Assembly (NCBI RefSeq): GCF_026191475.2
Contig: NZ_JAOSLC020000003.1
Coordinates: forward strand, 2,077,001-2,141,000
Reading direction: 5' to 3'
DNA: 64,000 nt
From: Polaribacter ponticola
Lineage (GTDB): Bacteria; Bacteroidota; Bacteroidia; Flavobacteriales; Flavobacteriaceae
Shown: piece after piece, positions 16,766 to 26,429 of the stretch
Layout: each line of letters begins with the position of its first letter
Numbering within the stretch: position 1 is the stretch's first letter
Notes under the pieces: model-generated
What the model was told of the DNA's origin: nothing
The model's database searches: none
What the model saw: the letters and a program-made list of their open reading frames with translations, nothing else
Position numbers and translations under genes: made by a program

Positions 16766-16897
16766 AAGTAGTGTTTTAAATATGTTTTTATTATGATTGT
16801 AAAACTATTTTGATATGTTTTAAAAACTGTCAAAAAAATGTAAAAGAAGTGTCAACTGTTGTAAAAATTGATAAAATTGTAGGTTATTTGTATCAAT

Positions 16898-17762
16898 ATG
16901 AATCAAAAGAAATTTTATTATCCTCTTATTTTAGTTTTTATCATTTTCTTTATTTGGAGTTTTGCGCCTCAAGAAAAAGAAAATATAGATTTCTCCAAAA
17001 AAGTAAAAATAGCTTTAAGGCAAGTTGGAAATCAGTTACTACTTACCAACAAAGATTCACTATCTATAATTTTACCCATTAAAGAGATTGATAATTTTAA
17101 GTATCGAATTTCATTTGAAAACAAGCTTCTATTTGAACCAACGAACTTGGTTAGAATTATGAAGAATAATATCGAAAAAATATCCTTATCTAAAAATTAT
17201 AGAGTTGAGGTTTTACAATGTGTAGACAATGAAGTTGCCTATAGTTATGAGATAAATGCAGACGAAGAAAAAACGATTATTCCATGTGCAGGTAGAAATT
17301 TACCTGTAAAATGTTATGTAATAGAAGTTCAGTTTTTAGATACATCAGCATCGAAATTTAATTACAGTCTTCTTTTGTATATGTTTATTCCCTTAATTTT
17401 AGGAATTGTGTATGGTCGATTTTATAAAACCAATAAAAAAGAAGTTGTTAAAGAAAGAAAGAATGAAAAAAGCTGTTTTAGGGAGCTTTATTTTTTATCC
17501 AGAACAAAATAAGTTGATGCAAAAAACTAAAGAAATTACATTGTCTAAAAAGGAATGTGAGTTGTTAGAAATTTTTGTTGCAAATGAGAATCAGGTTGTA
17601 AAAAGAGAAGATTTAACCAAACAAGTTTGGGAAGATAATGGTGTTATTGTTGGTAGAAGTTTAGATACTTATATTTCTAAATTAAGAAAAAAACTACAAG
17701 AAGATACCTCTATAAAACTTACAAATATTCATGGAGTTGGTTATAAGCTAGAGGTTAATTAA
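16898..17762 (+). CDS. Membrane-bound winged-helix (ToxR-like) transcriptional regulator, frameshifted
   Basis: N-terminal membrane helix (residues ~7-24), a ~125-residue periplasmic domain with conserved cysteines (VEVLQCVDNEVAYSYEI, IIPCAGRNLPVKCYVIEV), a second helix (SLLLYMFIPLILGIVYGRF), then a cytosolic OmpR-type winged helix (LSKKECELLEIFVANENQ...DTYISKLRKKL...LTNIHGVGYKLEV). The sensor and DNA-binding halves lie in overlapping frames; one surplus A in the run at about 17452-17470 explains this, and the joined product would be about 288 residues, normal for this flavobacterial family. It faces the YceI operon, its likely target. Confidence 0.78.
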
Positions 17763-17766
17763 TAAA

Positions 17767-17790
17767 GGCGAACATTTCTGTTCGCCTTTA
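17767..17790 (+). terminator. Terminator after the winged-helix regulator
   Basis: GGCGAACA / TGTTCGCC stem around TTTC with flanking AAA and TTT. Exact reverse complement of the hairpin at 15595-15614. Confidence 0.8.
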
Positions 17791-17816
17791 TTGTTTTTTG
17801 TAAAATATAAATAGAA

Positions 17817-20036
17817 CTATTTTTTTCTTTTGTAATTATAAATTACTTCATCAATTGTAAACCAGCAGAAGTAATAGATTCCTACAGAGAAAAGAATATC
17901 TCCAACCATTCTTAACCATTTTAAAGTTTGTATTGTTGGTGAGTATAAAAGGTCCGATTCTCTTGCAAAAGAATACCCTTCTGTAATAGAAGTATATGCT
18001 TGTATAATTCCTATTGGTAATAAACTTAATACAACCATTGCAACCAAACCAATATTTAAAAACCAAAAAGCTCTTTTAAGTTTTTTACTGTTCCAAACTC
18101 GATCAGAATAAAAACGTAAACATATTATTATAAAGCCCATTCCTAACATTCCATAAACGCCAAATAAAGCTGTGTGAGCATGAACTGCAGTTGTATTTAA
18201 ACCTTGTATATAGTACAATGCAATTGGCGGATTAATTAAGAAACCAAAAACGCCAGCTCCTAAAAAGTTCCAGAAAGCAACAGCAATAAAGAAAAATATT
18301 GGCCATTTGTAATTTTGAATCCATTTTTTACTTTTTAAAAGATTCCAGTTTTCTCTAATTTCAAATCCCATTAAAGTTAACGGCACTACTTCTAAAGCGC
18401 TAAATGTTGCACCTAAAGCAATTGCTTGTATTGGAGTACCAGAATAGTATAAATGATGTAAAGTACCTATAATCCCACCTGCTAAAAAGATAGAAGCAGA
18501 AGCAATAGAAACTCTACCTGCTGTTTTAGGCGAAATGATTTTCATTCTAGAGAAAACAAAAGCGATTACAACGGTAGCAAAAACTTCAAAAAAGCCTTCT
18601 ACCCATAAATGTACTAGCCACCATCTCCAATAATTAATTACAGGTAAGCTACTGTTTTCACCATACATTAATCCAGAAAAGAAAAACATACCAATTGCCA
18701 TTACAGATATTAATAAGATAATTAATAAGTGTTTAGATTCATCATTTTTACGAATTGCAAATAATAGATGTCTACTTACCATAACTACCCATAAAACAAG
18801 TCCGATTCCTAAAAATATTTGCCAGAATCTTCCTAAATCCATGTATTCATATCCTTGGTGACCAAAGAAAAAGTTGGTTGTTAAGTCTAAAAATTGATGC
18901 ACACCTAACCATTCTCCTAACATAGAACCAAGCACAATAACTATTAATGCTACAAATAAAAAGTTGATTCCAAAAAGTTGATATTTCATCTCTTTTTTAG
19001 AAATCATTGGCGCTAAAAACAAACCAGTTGCTAGCCAAGTTGCTGCAATCCAAAAAACAGCTAATTGTGTATGCCAAGTTCTACTAACAGAATAAGGTAA
19101 GTATTTTGCTAAATCAAAACCAAAAAAACCTTGACCTTCTACTGTGTAGTGAACAGTAATAATCCCTAAAATTACCTGTAAACCTATCAGCAGAGAAATT
19201 ACAAAAAAGTATTTAAGAACTGCTTTTTGAGATTTGAATAATTGCATATTCATTAACGGATCTGAATCTGGTTTTGTTAATGATTCTCCTTTTTCGTGAT
19301 TTCTTAAGTAATAATAGGTTAAGATTCCTATAAAAAGTAATAACAAAACAATTGATAAACCAGACCAAATAATAGAACCATCTGTAATATTATTATCTAT
19401 TAAGGGTTCGTGCGGCCAGTTAGAAGTATAAGTATAGTCTTTTTCGGGTCTGTTTGTACTTGCAGCCCAAGAAGTCCAAAAGAAAAACGCGTTTAGTTGC
19501 TTTAACTTAGTTTCGTCTGTTAAAGCACCTTCTGGAATTGCATATCGTTCATTTCCTTTAGAAAATATGTTGCTAAAATGCTGGATATTATTATTGATTG
19601 CAGCAACTCTTTCTTTAGAAATTACAATTGTTTTTGTAGCAGTATTATACGTATTTGTTTTAATATCTTTAATTAAACGCGCTTTTAATGCTGCTTTTTT
19701 CTCTACATCTAAAGTGTTGTATTCTTTATTAAAATCTCTTTTTGCCCAAAGATCTAGCATAAAAACAGCTTCTCTATGAATCCAATCTGCAGACCAATCT
19801 GGTGCTACATAACTTCCATGGCCCCAAATAGAACCCACTTCCATACCTCCAATTGATTCCCAAACATTCTGCCCTGTTTGTATATCTTCTATGGTATAGA
19901 AAACTTCATTGGTATCTTTAATTACAACCTTTTCCGGAATTGGAGGTTGTTTTTGATAGACTTCTGTTCCTACCCAAATTAGTACAGCAAAAGAGAGTAC
20001 AATTACGCTTATAAAAGCAATCCAAATTTTTTTCAT
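17817..20036 (-). CDS. norB: Quinol-dependent nitric oxide reductase (qNor)
   Basis: Inner-membrane enzyme that reduces 2 NO to N2O with electrons from quinol. 739 residues: an N-terminal hydrophobic helix and a long periplasmic extension (EDIQTGQNVWESIGGMEVGSIWGHGSYVAPDW) that replaces the NorC subunit, then a heme-copper-oxidase-like core of about 12 helices with the NOR motif WWLVHLWVEGFFEVFATV. It follows a cupin gene and an Rrf2/NsrR-like regulator on the same strand. No other denitrification gene is in view, which suggests NO detoxification or truncated denitrification. Confidence 0.95.
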   Translation of the reverse strand: MKKIWIAFISVIVLSFAVLIWVGTEVYQKQPPIPEKVVIKDTNEVFYTIEDIQTGQNVWESIGGMEVGSIWGHGSYVAPDWSADWIHREAVFMLDLWAKRDFNKEYNTLDVEKKAALKARLIKDIKTNTYNTATKTIVISKERVAAINNNIQHFSNIFSKGNERYAIPEGALTDETKLKQLNAFFFWTSWAASTNRPEKDYTYTSNWPHEPLIDNNITDGSIIWSGLSIVLLLLFIGILTYYYLRNHEKGESLTKPDSDPLMNMQLFKSQKAVLKYFFVISLLIGLQVILGIITVHYTVEGQGFFGFDLAKYLPYSVSRTWHTQLAVFWIAATWLATGLFLAPMISKKEMKYQLFGINFLFVALIVIVLGSMLGEWLGVHQFLDLTTNFFFGHQGYEYMDLGRFWQIFLGIGLVLWVVMVSRHLLFAIRKNDESKHLLIILLISVMAIGMFFFSGLMYGENSSLPVINYWRWWLVHLWVEGFFEVFATVVIAFVFSRMKIISPKTAGRVSIASASIFLAGGIIGTLHHLYYSGTPIQAIALGATFSALEVVPLTLMGFEIRENWNLLKSKKWIQNYKWPIFFFIAVAFWNFLGAGVFGFLINPPIALYYIQGLNTTAVHAHTALFGVYGMLGMGFIIICLRFYSDRVWNSKKLKRAFWFLNIGLVAMVVLSLLPIGIIQAYTSITEGYSFARESDLLYSPTIQTLKWLRMVGDILFSVGIYYFCWFTIDEVIYNYKRKK

Positions 20037-20053
20037 GTTATGATTTTTTAAAA

Positions 20054-20392
20054 TTACGATACAACTTTATTTACTCTTGTTATTGAGTCAGATTTTGCAA
20101 TTGTAAGCCTTACAATTGCGTCTTTAATGCATATTAAATTGTGTGGTACATTTGCTTCTAATGCTATTAAATCTCCCTTTTTTAGATGCATTTCTTTCTC
20201 ATAGATACCAAAGTTAATTTCACCTTCAAAAATTTCTACTACAATAGGTTTTGGTGCAGTATGTTCTTTCATTTCTTGGTTTTTTTTAAATACGATTCTT
20301 ATTTCTTTTGTTGCATCTGTTTCCATAAGTAGCGTTATTGCTGGCTTATTTTCTTTATAATTTAAGTTTGTTGTTAATGAGGATGTTATCAT
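20054..20392 (-). CDS. Small cupin-domain protein
   Basis: 112 residues with a single cupin barrel: EHTAPKPIVVEIFEGEINFGIYEKEMHLKKGDLIALEANVPHNL. The His after EANVP and the acidic residue in the first motif are the usual metal-site candidates, but the first motif is weak. It is 17 bases from the NO reductase gene and directly downstream of a site half matching the Rrf2 palindrome. A role in NO or nitrite stress is inferred from the operon only. A shorter start at METDATKEIRI is possible. Confidence 0.8.
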   Translation of the reverse strand: MITSSLTTNLNYKENKPAITLLMETDATKEIRIVFKKNQEMKEHTAPKPIVVEIFEGEINFGIYEKEMHLKKGDLIALEANVPHNLICIKDAIVRLTIAKSDSITRVNKVVS

Positions 20393-20438
20393 GCTATTTA
20401 GTTTAAGTTGGTTTTAAATAAGAATAAAGGGTCTTTTT

Positions 20439-20448
20439 ATCTTTTATT
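20439..20448 (-). promoter_or_regulatory. Half-site of the Rrf2-type palindrome before the cupin-norB unit
   Basis: ATCTTTTATT is identical to one arm of the palindrome at 20931-20960 in front of the Rrf2 gene; a looser match to the second arm (AATAAAG) lies at 20423-20429. It sits between the regulator and the cupin start. Confidence 0.4.
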
Positions 20449-20460
20449 AGGATAATTTTT

Positions 20461-20895
20461 TTAGTTTTTTAAATAGTAATCTGCTAGAGCTTTATCAGAT
20501 GAAAGTTCTAATAATGTTGTGTTTTCTAGCATTTTCTTTAAGTTTTCTCTAATTTCTATAAATTTAAAATGAAGCGGACAAGGTTTTTTATCATTGCATT
20601 GGTGTAAACCAAGACCACAACCAGTATAAATTGAATCTCCATCTAATACTTGTACAATATTACTTAAAGCAATTTTATTTAATCTTTTTTCATCAATAAA
20701 GAAGCCTCCATAAGGGCCTTTAATAGATTCTATTATTTTATTCTTAGTAAGTTGCTGTAAAATTTTAGCAGTAAATGCCTGTGGAGAATCTATAGCTTCA
20801 GAAATAGTATTTATACCAACTTTTTCGTTAGTTTTAGCTTGCTGAGCAATAAAAATTACAGCTCTAAGACCATATTCACACGTTTTAGAAAACAT
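20461..20895 (-). CDS. Rrf2-family transcriptional regulator (NsrR-like)
   Basis: 144 residues: N-terminal winged helix (CEYGLRAVIFIAQQ, GINTISEAIDSPQAFTAKILQQLTKNKII, GPYGGFFI) and a loop with three cysteines, CGLGLHQCNDKKPC, that in NsrR/IscR ligates an NO-sensitive [Fe-S] cluster. Placed upstream of cupin and NO reductase on the same strand, it is most likely the NO-responsive repressor of that unit and, through the palindrome in its own promoter, of itself. Confidence 0.88.
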   Translation of the reverse strand: MFSKTCEYGLRAVIFIAQQAKTNEKVGINTISEAIDSPQAFTAKILQQLTKNKIIESIKGPYGGFFIDEKRLNKIALSNIVQVLDGDSIYTGCGLGLHQCNDKKPCPLHFKFIEIRENLKKMLENTTLLELSSDKALADYYLKN

Positions 20896-20912
20896 ACTAT
20901 TATTTTAGAAAG

Positions 20913-20960
20913 CAAAGTTACATAAAATTTTTAATAAAAGATAAATTCATCTTTTATTAA
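20913..20960 (-). promoter_or_regulatory. Promoter and palindromic operator of the Rrf2 gene
   Basis: On the minus strand a -7 box TAACTTTG (20913-20920) lies 18 bases from the start. Upstream, 20931-20960 forms a near-perfect palindrome, TTAATAAAAGAT-6 bases-ATCTTTTATTAA, covering the -33 region. One arm recurs at 20439-20448. Confidence 0.6.
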
Positions 20961-21035
20961 TTATCTGTTTTTAATATAAATTTAATGCTAAGAAATAAAT
21001 AGTTATTTTTGCTGCTGATTTAAATATAAAATAAG

Positions 21036-21814
21036 CTGTTAAATTACTATTCATATCCGCATGAAACTTCTAAAGAATGGGTAACCTTTGTACATGGTGC
21101 AGGAGGTAGTAGTTCTATTTGGTATAAACAAGTGCGCGATTTTAAGAAGCAATTTAATGTACTAATTTTAGATTTACGTGGTCATGGAAATAGCAAGCCT
21201 AAATTAAAAGACACTTTTAACCCTAAATATACTTTCGATTCTATTACTGCAGATATTGTAGAGGTTATAGATCATTTAAAAATTGAAAAATCTCACTTTG
21301 TTGGTATTTCTTTAGGTACAATTTTAATAAGAAATTTAGCAGAAAAGAAACCAAACTTAGTGCAGAGTATGATTATGGGTGGTGCAATTATTAAAATGAA
21401 TTTCCGATCTCAGGTATTAATGAAAGTTGGTAACCTTTTTAAATCTGTAGTTCCTTATATGATGCTTTACAAACTCTTTGCATTTATTATTATGCCTAAG
21501 AAAAATCATAAAAAATCTAGATTATTGTTTGTTAACGAGGCTAAAAAATTATATCAAAAAGAGTTTTTACGTTGGTTTAAATTAACTTCAGAAATCAATC
21601 CGTTATTACGTTTTTTAGAACAAAAGATATTAAGATTCCAACCTTATATATTATGGGAGCAGAAGATCATTTATTTTTACCTTCTATTAAAAATATTGTC
21701 TCTAAACATGTTACTTCTTCATTATTTGTGGTAGATAATTGCGGGCATGTTGTAAATGTAGAACAACCAGAAACCTTTAATAACCAAACAATTCGTTTTA
21801 TTACATCTTTATAG
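21036..21814 (+). CDS. Alpha/beta-fold hydrolase, frameshifted, start uncertain
   Basis: Reads YYSYPHETSKEWVTFVHGAGGSS, LILDLRGHGNSKPK, nucleophile elbow FVGISLGT, and after restoring one T in the T6 run near 21611, TLYIMGAEDHLFLPSI and DNCGHVVNVEQPETF, i.e. a full Ser-Asp-His set and about 258 residues. No ATG lies in frame between the upstream stop and the conserved N-terminus; a CTG at 21036 or a start hidden by another indel is possible. Lone gene, convergent with nothing; substrate unknown. Confidence 0.7.
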
Positions 21815-21865
21815 TTATTGTAATTAATTAAGGATAAAACATCTTTTTAGTGATTTTTTATAAAG

Positions 21866-21873
21866 TATATTTG
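21866..21873 (+). promoter_or_regulatory. -7 box of the KDG kinase gene
   Basis: TATATTTG, exact TAnnTTTG, ending 19 bases before the ATG at 21893. Confidence 0.5.
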
Positions 21874-21892
21874 CTTTATAGAAGATTTTGTT

Positions 21893-22897
21893 ATGAATAA
21901 TATAATTACATTTGGAGAGGTTTTAATGAGAATTTCACCCCGAGGGAATAAAAAATTTATACAATCTAATAATGTAGAATTTTATTTTGGAGGCACAGAG
22001 GTTAATGTAGGAATTTCAATAGCAAACTTTGGCGGTAATGTAAAGCATATTAGCTGTATTTCTAACGACTTCATTGGTAACACAGCAGTTTCGTATTTAA
22101 ATAAATTTGATTTAGATACTTCTGCTATAATACGTTCTCCTAGACCTTTAGGTGTTTATTTTTTAGAAGTTGGTGCAGTTATGCGTCCAAGCGCTATTTC
22201 ATATAATAGATCTCATTCCTCTTTTTCAGAAATTAAACCTTCAATGGTAAATTGGGATAAATCTTTGGAAAATGGAACTTGGTTTCATTGGACAGGAATA
22301 ACACCTGCGCTTTGTAAAGGAAGTAAAGATACACTATTAGAAGGCTTAAAATTGGCTAGAAAAAAAGGGATGCAGGTTTCTGCAGATCCAACATATAGAA
22401 GTGGTCTTTGGAAGTATGATGCAGTACCTAGAGAAGTTTTATCTGAACTGGTTAGTTATTCAACAGTATTTATTGGTGGTGTTAATGAAATTAATGAACT
22501 TTTAGAAACCGATTTTTCATTTTCTAATGAAGATTTTATTGCAGCAAGTATGTTGTTAATGGAGAAATACCCATCTATAGAAAAAGTGTTTGATAAAATT
22601 AGAACTTCTATTAATTCTTCTTGGCATAAGATAAGAGCTAGAATGTGGAATGGTAATGAGTTTAAAGAAACGTTAGATTTAGATATTACACATATTATTG
22701 ATAGAATTGGAACTGGTGATGCTTTTGCTGCCGGAATAATACACGGTTTACAAAAGTTTGATGATTTTAAAACGATGGAGTTTGCTTCTGCTGCTTGTGC
22801 TATTAAACATACATATATGGGAGATGTTAATTACGCAAACGAGGAAGATGTTTTAAGTATTTTAGATGGTAATACAACAGGAAGATTAAGAAGATAA
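21893..22897 (+). CDS. kdgK: PfkB-family sugar kinase, probably 2-dehydro-3-deoxygluconate kinase
   Basis: 334 residues. PfkB signature 1 is replaced by FYFGGTEVNVGISIANFGG and signature 2 is clear as DRIGTGDAFAAGIIHGL with the catalytic Asp. GEVLMRISP at the start and SADPTYRSGLWKYD in the middle are typical of KDG kinases, which make KDPG for the Entner-Doudoroff or uronate/alginate pathway. No uronate genes are adjacent, so the substrate is by family similarity. Single-gene unit with a terminator. Confidence 0.85.
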   Translation: MNNIITFGEVLMRISPRGNKKFIQSNNVEFYFGGTEVNVGISIANFGGNVKHISCISNDFIGNTAVSYLNKFDLDTSAIIRSPRPLGVYFLEVGAVMRPSAISYNRSHSSFSEIKPSMVNWDKSLENGTWFHWTGITPALCKGSKDTLLEGLKLARKKGMQVSADPTYRSGLWKYDAVPREVLSELVSYSTVFIGGVNEINELLETDFSFSNEDFIAASMLLMEKYPSIEKVFDKIRTSINSSWHKIRARMWNGNEFKETLDLDITHIIDRIGTGDAFAAGIIHGLQKFDDFKTMEFASAACAIKHTYMGDVNYANEEDVLSILDGNTTGRLRR

Positions 22898-22916
22898 ATT
22901 TTTTATAAAGTTTAAT

Positions 22917-22944
22917 AAAAAAGCGAGTTATTAAACTCGCTTTT
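22917..22944 (+). terminator. Bidirectional terminator between kdgK and pepP
   Basis: AAAAGCGAGTT pairs with AACTCGCTTTT around a 4-base loop, with A and T tails on either side, serving both convergent genes. Confidence 0.82.
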
Positions 22945-22964
22945 AAATTTTTATGCTTTTAGAT

Positions 22965-24257
22965 TTAACTTTGCATTAAATCTTCAATTTCATCAGCTTC
23001 AATAGGAATATTTCCCATTAAATTAATGGGTTCCCCTTTTTCTTGAATAACAACATCATCTTCCAAACGAATTCCAAAACCTTCATCAGGAATGTAAATT
23101 CCTGGTTCTACCGTAAACACATTATTTGCTTGCATTGGTTCGTGTAAAAGACCATAATCATGCGTGTCTAAACCAATATGATGGCTCGTTCCATGCATAA
23201 AGTATTTTTTATACGCTGGCCAATTTTTATCTTCGTTTTGTACATCAGCTTTGTCTAATAAACCTAATTTTAACAATTCTGAAGTCATAATATCACCAAC
23301 TTCTACATGATATTCTTTCCATAAAGTTCCAGGAACCAATAATTTTGTAGCTTCTTTTTTAACATGGTTTACCGCATTATAAACTGCTTTCTGTCTGGTA
23401 GAAAACTTTCCGGAAACAGGTACAGTTCTAGATAAATCACTTTTATAATTTGCATATTCGGCAGCAATATCAAACAAAATTAAATCGCCATCTTTACATT
23501 GCTGATTGTTTTCTATATAATGCAAAACGTTCGCATTATTTCCGCTTGCAATAATTGGTGTATAAGCAAAACCTTTAGATCTATTTTTTACAAACTCATG
23601 AATTAATTCTGCTTCAATTTCATATTCCCAAACACCAGGTTTAATAAAGTTTAAAATTCTACGGAATCCTTTTTCTGTAATATTACAAGCATGTTGCATT
23701 AAATCTAATTCTATTTTATCTTTTACAGAACGTAAGTGTTGTAAAGTAGGATTACTTTTGGCAACAGAATGAGCAGGATATTTTGCTAATAACCATTTTG
23801 TAAAACGATCTTCTCTAGTTTCTGTTTCTACAGAAGCTCTATAATGTTCATTGGTATTAATGTAAAAAGTATCTGCATACGTACTCATTTCGAACAAGAT
23901 TTTTTCTAAATCTTGAAGCCAATACACAGTTTTAATTCCGCTTGTTTTAAAAGCAGCTTCTTTAGTTAATTTTTCACCTTCCCAAACTGCAATATGATCA
24001 TTTGTTTCTCTTACAAATAAAACTTCTCTTAGATCGGGATTAGGGCAATCAGGAAACAACATTAAAACACTTTCTTCTTGATCTACACCAGATAAATAGA
24101 AAATATCTCTATGTTGTTCAAAAGGCATTGTACTATCTGCACTTATCGGATAAATATCATTAGAATTAAAAACAGCAATACTTTTTGGCTGCATTGCTGC
24201 AGTAAAGTTTGCTCTATTTTTTATAAATAAACTACTATTTATTGGATGGTATTTCAT
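22965..24257 (-). CDS. pepP: Aminopeptidase P family (Xaa-Pro aminopeptidase)
   Basis: Cytosolic metallopeptidase that removes N-terminal residues preceding proline. 430 residues: N-terminal creatinase-like domain (residues 1-~160) and a pita-bread M24 catalytic domain with all five metal ligands in order: Asp in LFDIAAEYANY, Asp in KSDLSRTVPV, His in HGTSHHIGLD, Glu in FTVEPGIYI and Glu in GIRLEDDVVI. Preceded by a -7 box TACTTTTG (24282-24289, minus strand). Confidence 0.94.
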   Translation of the reverse strand: MKYHPINSSLFIKNRANFTAAMQPKSIAVFNSNDIYPISADSTMPFEQHRDIFYLSGVDQEESVLMLFPDCPNPDLREVLFVRETNDHIAVWEGEKLTKEAAFKTSGIKTVYWLQDLEKILFEMSTYADTFYINTNEHYRASVETETREDRFTKWLLAKYPAHSVAKSNPTLQHLRSVKDKIELDLMQHACNITEKGFRRILNFIKPGVWEYEIEAELIHEFVKNRSKGFAYTPIIASGNNANVLHYIENNQQCKDGDLILFDIAAEYANYKSDLSRTVPVSGKFSTRQKAVYNAVNHVKKEATKLLVPGTLWKEYHVEVGDIMTSELLKLGLLDKADVQNEDKNWPAYKKYFMHGTSHHIGLDTHDYGLLHEPMQANNVFTVEPGIYIPDEGFGIRLEDDVVIQEKGEPINLMGNIPIEADEIEDLMQS

Positions 24258-24324
24258 AATGGTTTAATATTAAATTACATTCAAAAGTAAAAAAAGATAT
24301 TTTTAATTATGTAGCCATTTGGCG

Positions 24325-24900
24325 TTATTTTATGTTTTTACGAATTCTACTCATTTGTCTAGTAGAAATTCCTAAAAAAGAAGCTAAATAGTGTAGTGGA
24401 ACTTCTTGTAAAAATTTTGGTTCGTTTGTTAACAGTTTTTTGTATCTATCTTCTGGAGATAAAGTAAGTAAATCGATACGATAATCATCAATTAAGAAAA
24501 TCTGATTTTCTATTAAATTGTAATAAAACAACTTAAATGCTTTGTTATTTTGTTGTAAAGCTTTAAAAGTAAGACTATCAATTACCCATAAATTACAATC
24601 ACTTAATGCTTTTATTGATTTTCGCGAAGGGGTTTTCTGTAAAAAACTTTTTAAAGAAGAGGTACATGTATTTTTTAACCCTAAATATGTAGTCTTTTCT
24701 TCACCTAAAATAATTGTTGAATGCTGTAAAATTCCACTTTCAATAAAACAGAAATACTTACAGATTTTATCAGATTCTGCTAAAAAACTATTTTTTTTAA
24801 GTTTTAGAGCTGTAAATGATTTTAAAATTTCAGGTATGAATTCATTAAAAGAACTATTATCTATAATGGTTTCTATATATTGATGAAATTTTGTGTTCAT
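24325..24900 (-). CDS. Crp/Fnr-family transcriptional regulator
   Basis: 191 residues. N-terminal cyclic-nucleotide-binding-like barrel (KKNSFLAESDKICKYFCFIESGILQHS) without the full cAMP-binding PRxxRxAT motif, and a short C-terminal helix-turn-helix (PLHYLASFLGISTRQMSRIRKNI). This short Bacteroidota subtype usually controls one or a few neighbouring genes; the neighbours here (pepP, RNA helicase) give no hint of the target. Confidence 0.85.
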   Translation of the reverse strand: MNTKFHQYIETIIDNSSFNEFIPEILKSFTALKLKKNSFLAESDKICKYFCFIESGILQHSTIILGEEKTTYLGLKNTCTSSLKSFLQKTPSRKSIKALSDCNLWVIDSLTFKALQQNNKAFKLFYYNLIENQIFLIDDYRIDLLTLSPEDRYKKLLTNEPKFLQEVPLHYLASFLGISTRQMSRIRKNIK

Positions 24901-24917
24901 TTAACCATAAATTAAAT

Positions 24918-26265
24918 CTAAAAACGTTTCTTTTTAGGTGCTCCAGTTCTTCCTCTACCAGAAGTTGGGCTTGCTGGTTTATTACATTTAAAATGAGGTT
25001 TTCTTTTTTGCGCTGAACTTGTTTCAGTATCTCTTTTTTTGCCCTATTGTTATTTGAGTTTCCACCTTTGTTTTTTTCTTCTTACCAAAAGATCCTTTAC
25101 TTTGGCTTGCAGCTCTTTTTGGAGGCGCAGTATCAATAGGTTCAAAACCTGCAACAATATGAGATTTTAATTTTTCTTTTAGTAGTTTTTCAATTTCACT
25201 TTGGTATTCAGTCTCTTCACTACAAACTAAAGAAATTGCTTCACCAGCTGCACCAGCTCTACCTGTTCTACCAATTCTGTGTACATAATCTTCTGGTACA
25301 TTTGGTAGCTCAAAATTAATAACGTGTGGTAATAAAGGAATATCTAAACCACGCGCAGCAATATCTGTTGCTACTAGTATTTTTATGGTATTATCTTTAA
25401 AGTTTTTTAATGCTTTTGTTCTTGCTCCTTGGCTTTTATTTCCATGAATTGCAGCAGCAGAAATACCAGCTTTAATTAACTTTTCTGTTAGTTTGTTAGC
25501 ACCATGTTTTGTTCTTGTAAAAACTAAAACCTGATTCCATTTACCTTCTTTTATTAACTTTATAGTAAACTCCGTTTTTTTCTTTTTGTCAACTTTAAAT
25601 ACTTTGTGAGTTACTTTTTTAGCAGTAGAATTTTGTGGTGCTGTTTCTACAGAAACAGGGTTTCTTAAAATTCCTTCAGCTAGTTTTTTAATTTCTTTAG
25701 AAAAAGTTGCAGAAAACATCAGATTTTGACGTTTCACAGGCATATAACTAATAATTTTATTCAAATCTCTAGCAAAACCCATATCTAACATTCTGTCTGC
25801 TTCGTCTAAAATTAGAACATCAATTCTTCTAAATGAAACTGCTTTTTGGTCGTGTAAATCTAATAATCTACCTGGTGTTGCAACCAAAATATCTACACCT
25901 TGTTTTAGTGTTTTTATTTGGCTTGCTGCTTTTACACCTCCAAAAACTACTGCAGATCTAATGTTTACATATTTACTATATTCTCTAACATTATCGTGTA
26001 CTTGAGCTGCTAGTTCTCTTGTTGGTGTTAAAACCAAAACACGTAAAGGTCTAAATTTTGGATTTTTTGTTGTTGTTAAATATTGTAAAACGGGTAACGT
26101 AAAACCTGCCGTTTTTCCAGTACCGGTTTGTGCAGAAGCTAAAATATCTTTACCTGCTAAAATATGTGGAATTGCTTTTTGTTGAATTGGAGAAGGAACT
26201 GTATATCCTTTCTCTTCTACTGCTTTTACTAAAGCATCCGATAAGCCTAAGTCTTTAAATGACAT
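24918..26265 (-). CDS. DEAD-box RNA helicase (RhlE type), frameshifted in the tail
   Basis: ATP-dependent RNA helicase with complete motifs: PIQQKAIP (Q), AQTGTGKT (I), PTRELA (Ia), DEAD (II), SAT (III), [10 protein letters not shown] (V) and HRIGRTGR (VI). The main frame stops at 25024 after GQKKRY; one surplus A in the A7 run near 25040 hides a further basic tail ([15 protein letters not shown] ... [11 protein letters not shown]) ending at 24918, typical of the lysine/arginine-rich C-termini of RhlE-like helicases. About 448 residues. Likely cold adaptation and ribosome assembly. Confidence 0.9.
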
Positions 26266-26384
26266 GTATATTATTTAAGAAAAACTGAAATTATTTTTTG
26301 TATAGAGCTGCAAATGTACATTGATTAATTGTTAAGCCTCTCTTATATGTACTTTATATTATTTTATAAGTTTTTAACCCAAAA

Positions 26385-26408
26385 AAAAGATGCTTTTTAG
26401 CATCTTTT
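26385..26408. terminator. Terminator downstream of the GlsB-type gene
   Basis: AAAAGATGC pairs with GCATCTTTT around a T-rich loop, preceded by an A8 tract that is a T tract on the minus strand. Confidence 0.75.
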
Positions 26409-26429
26409 GAAAGTATAAAATCCTTTTAA

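Noticed and set aside
17406..17762. Separate DNA-binding protein overlapping a separate membrane protein at 16898-17512
   Set aside because: The two halves are the sensor and effector parts of one known regulator architecture; a single surplus A explains the split.
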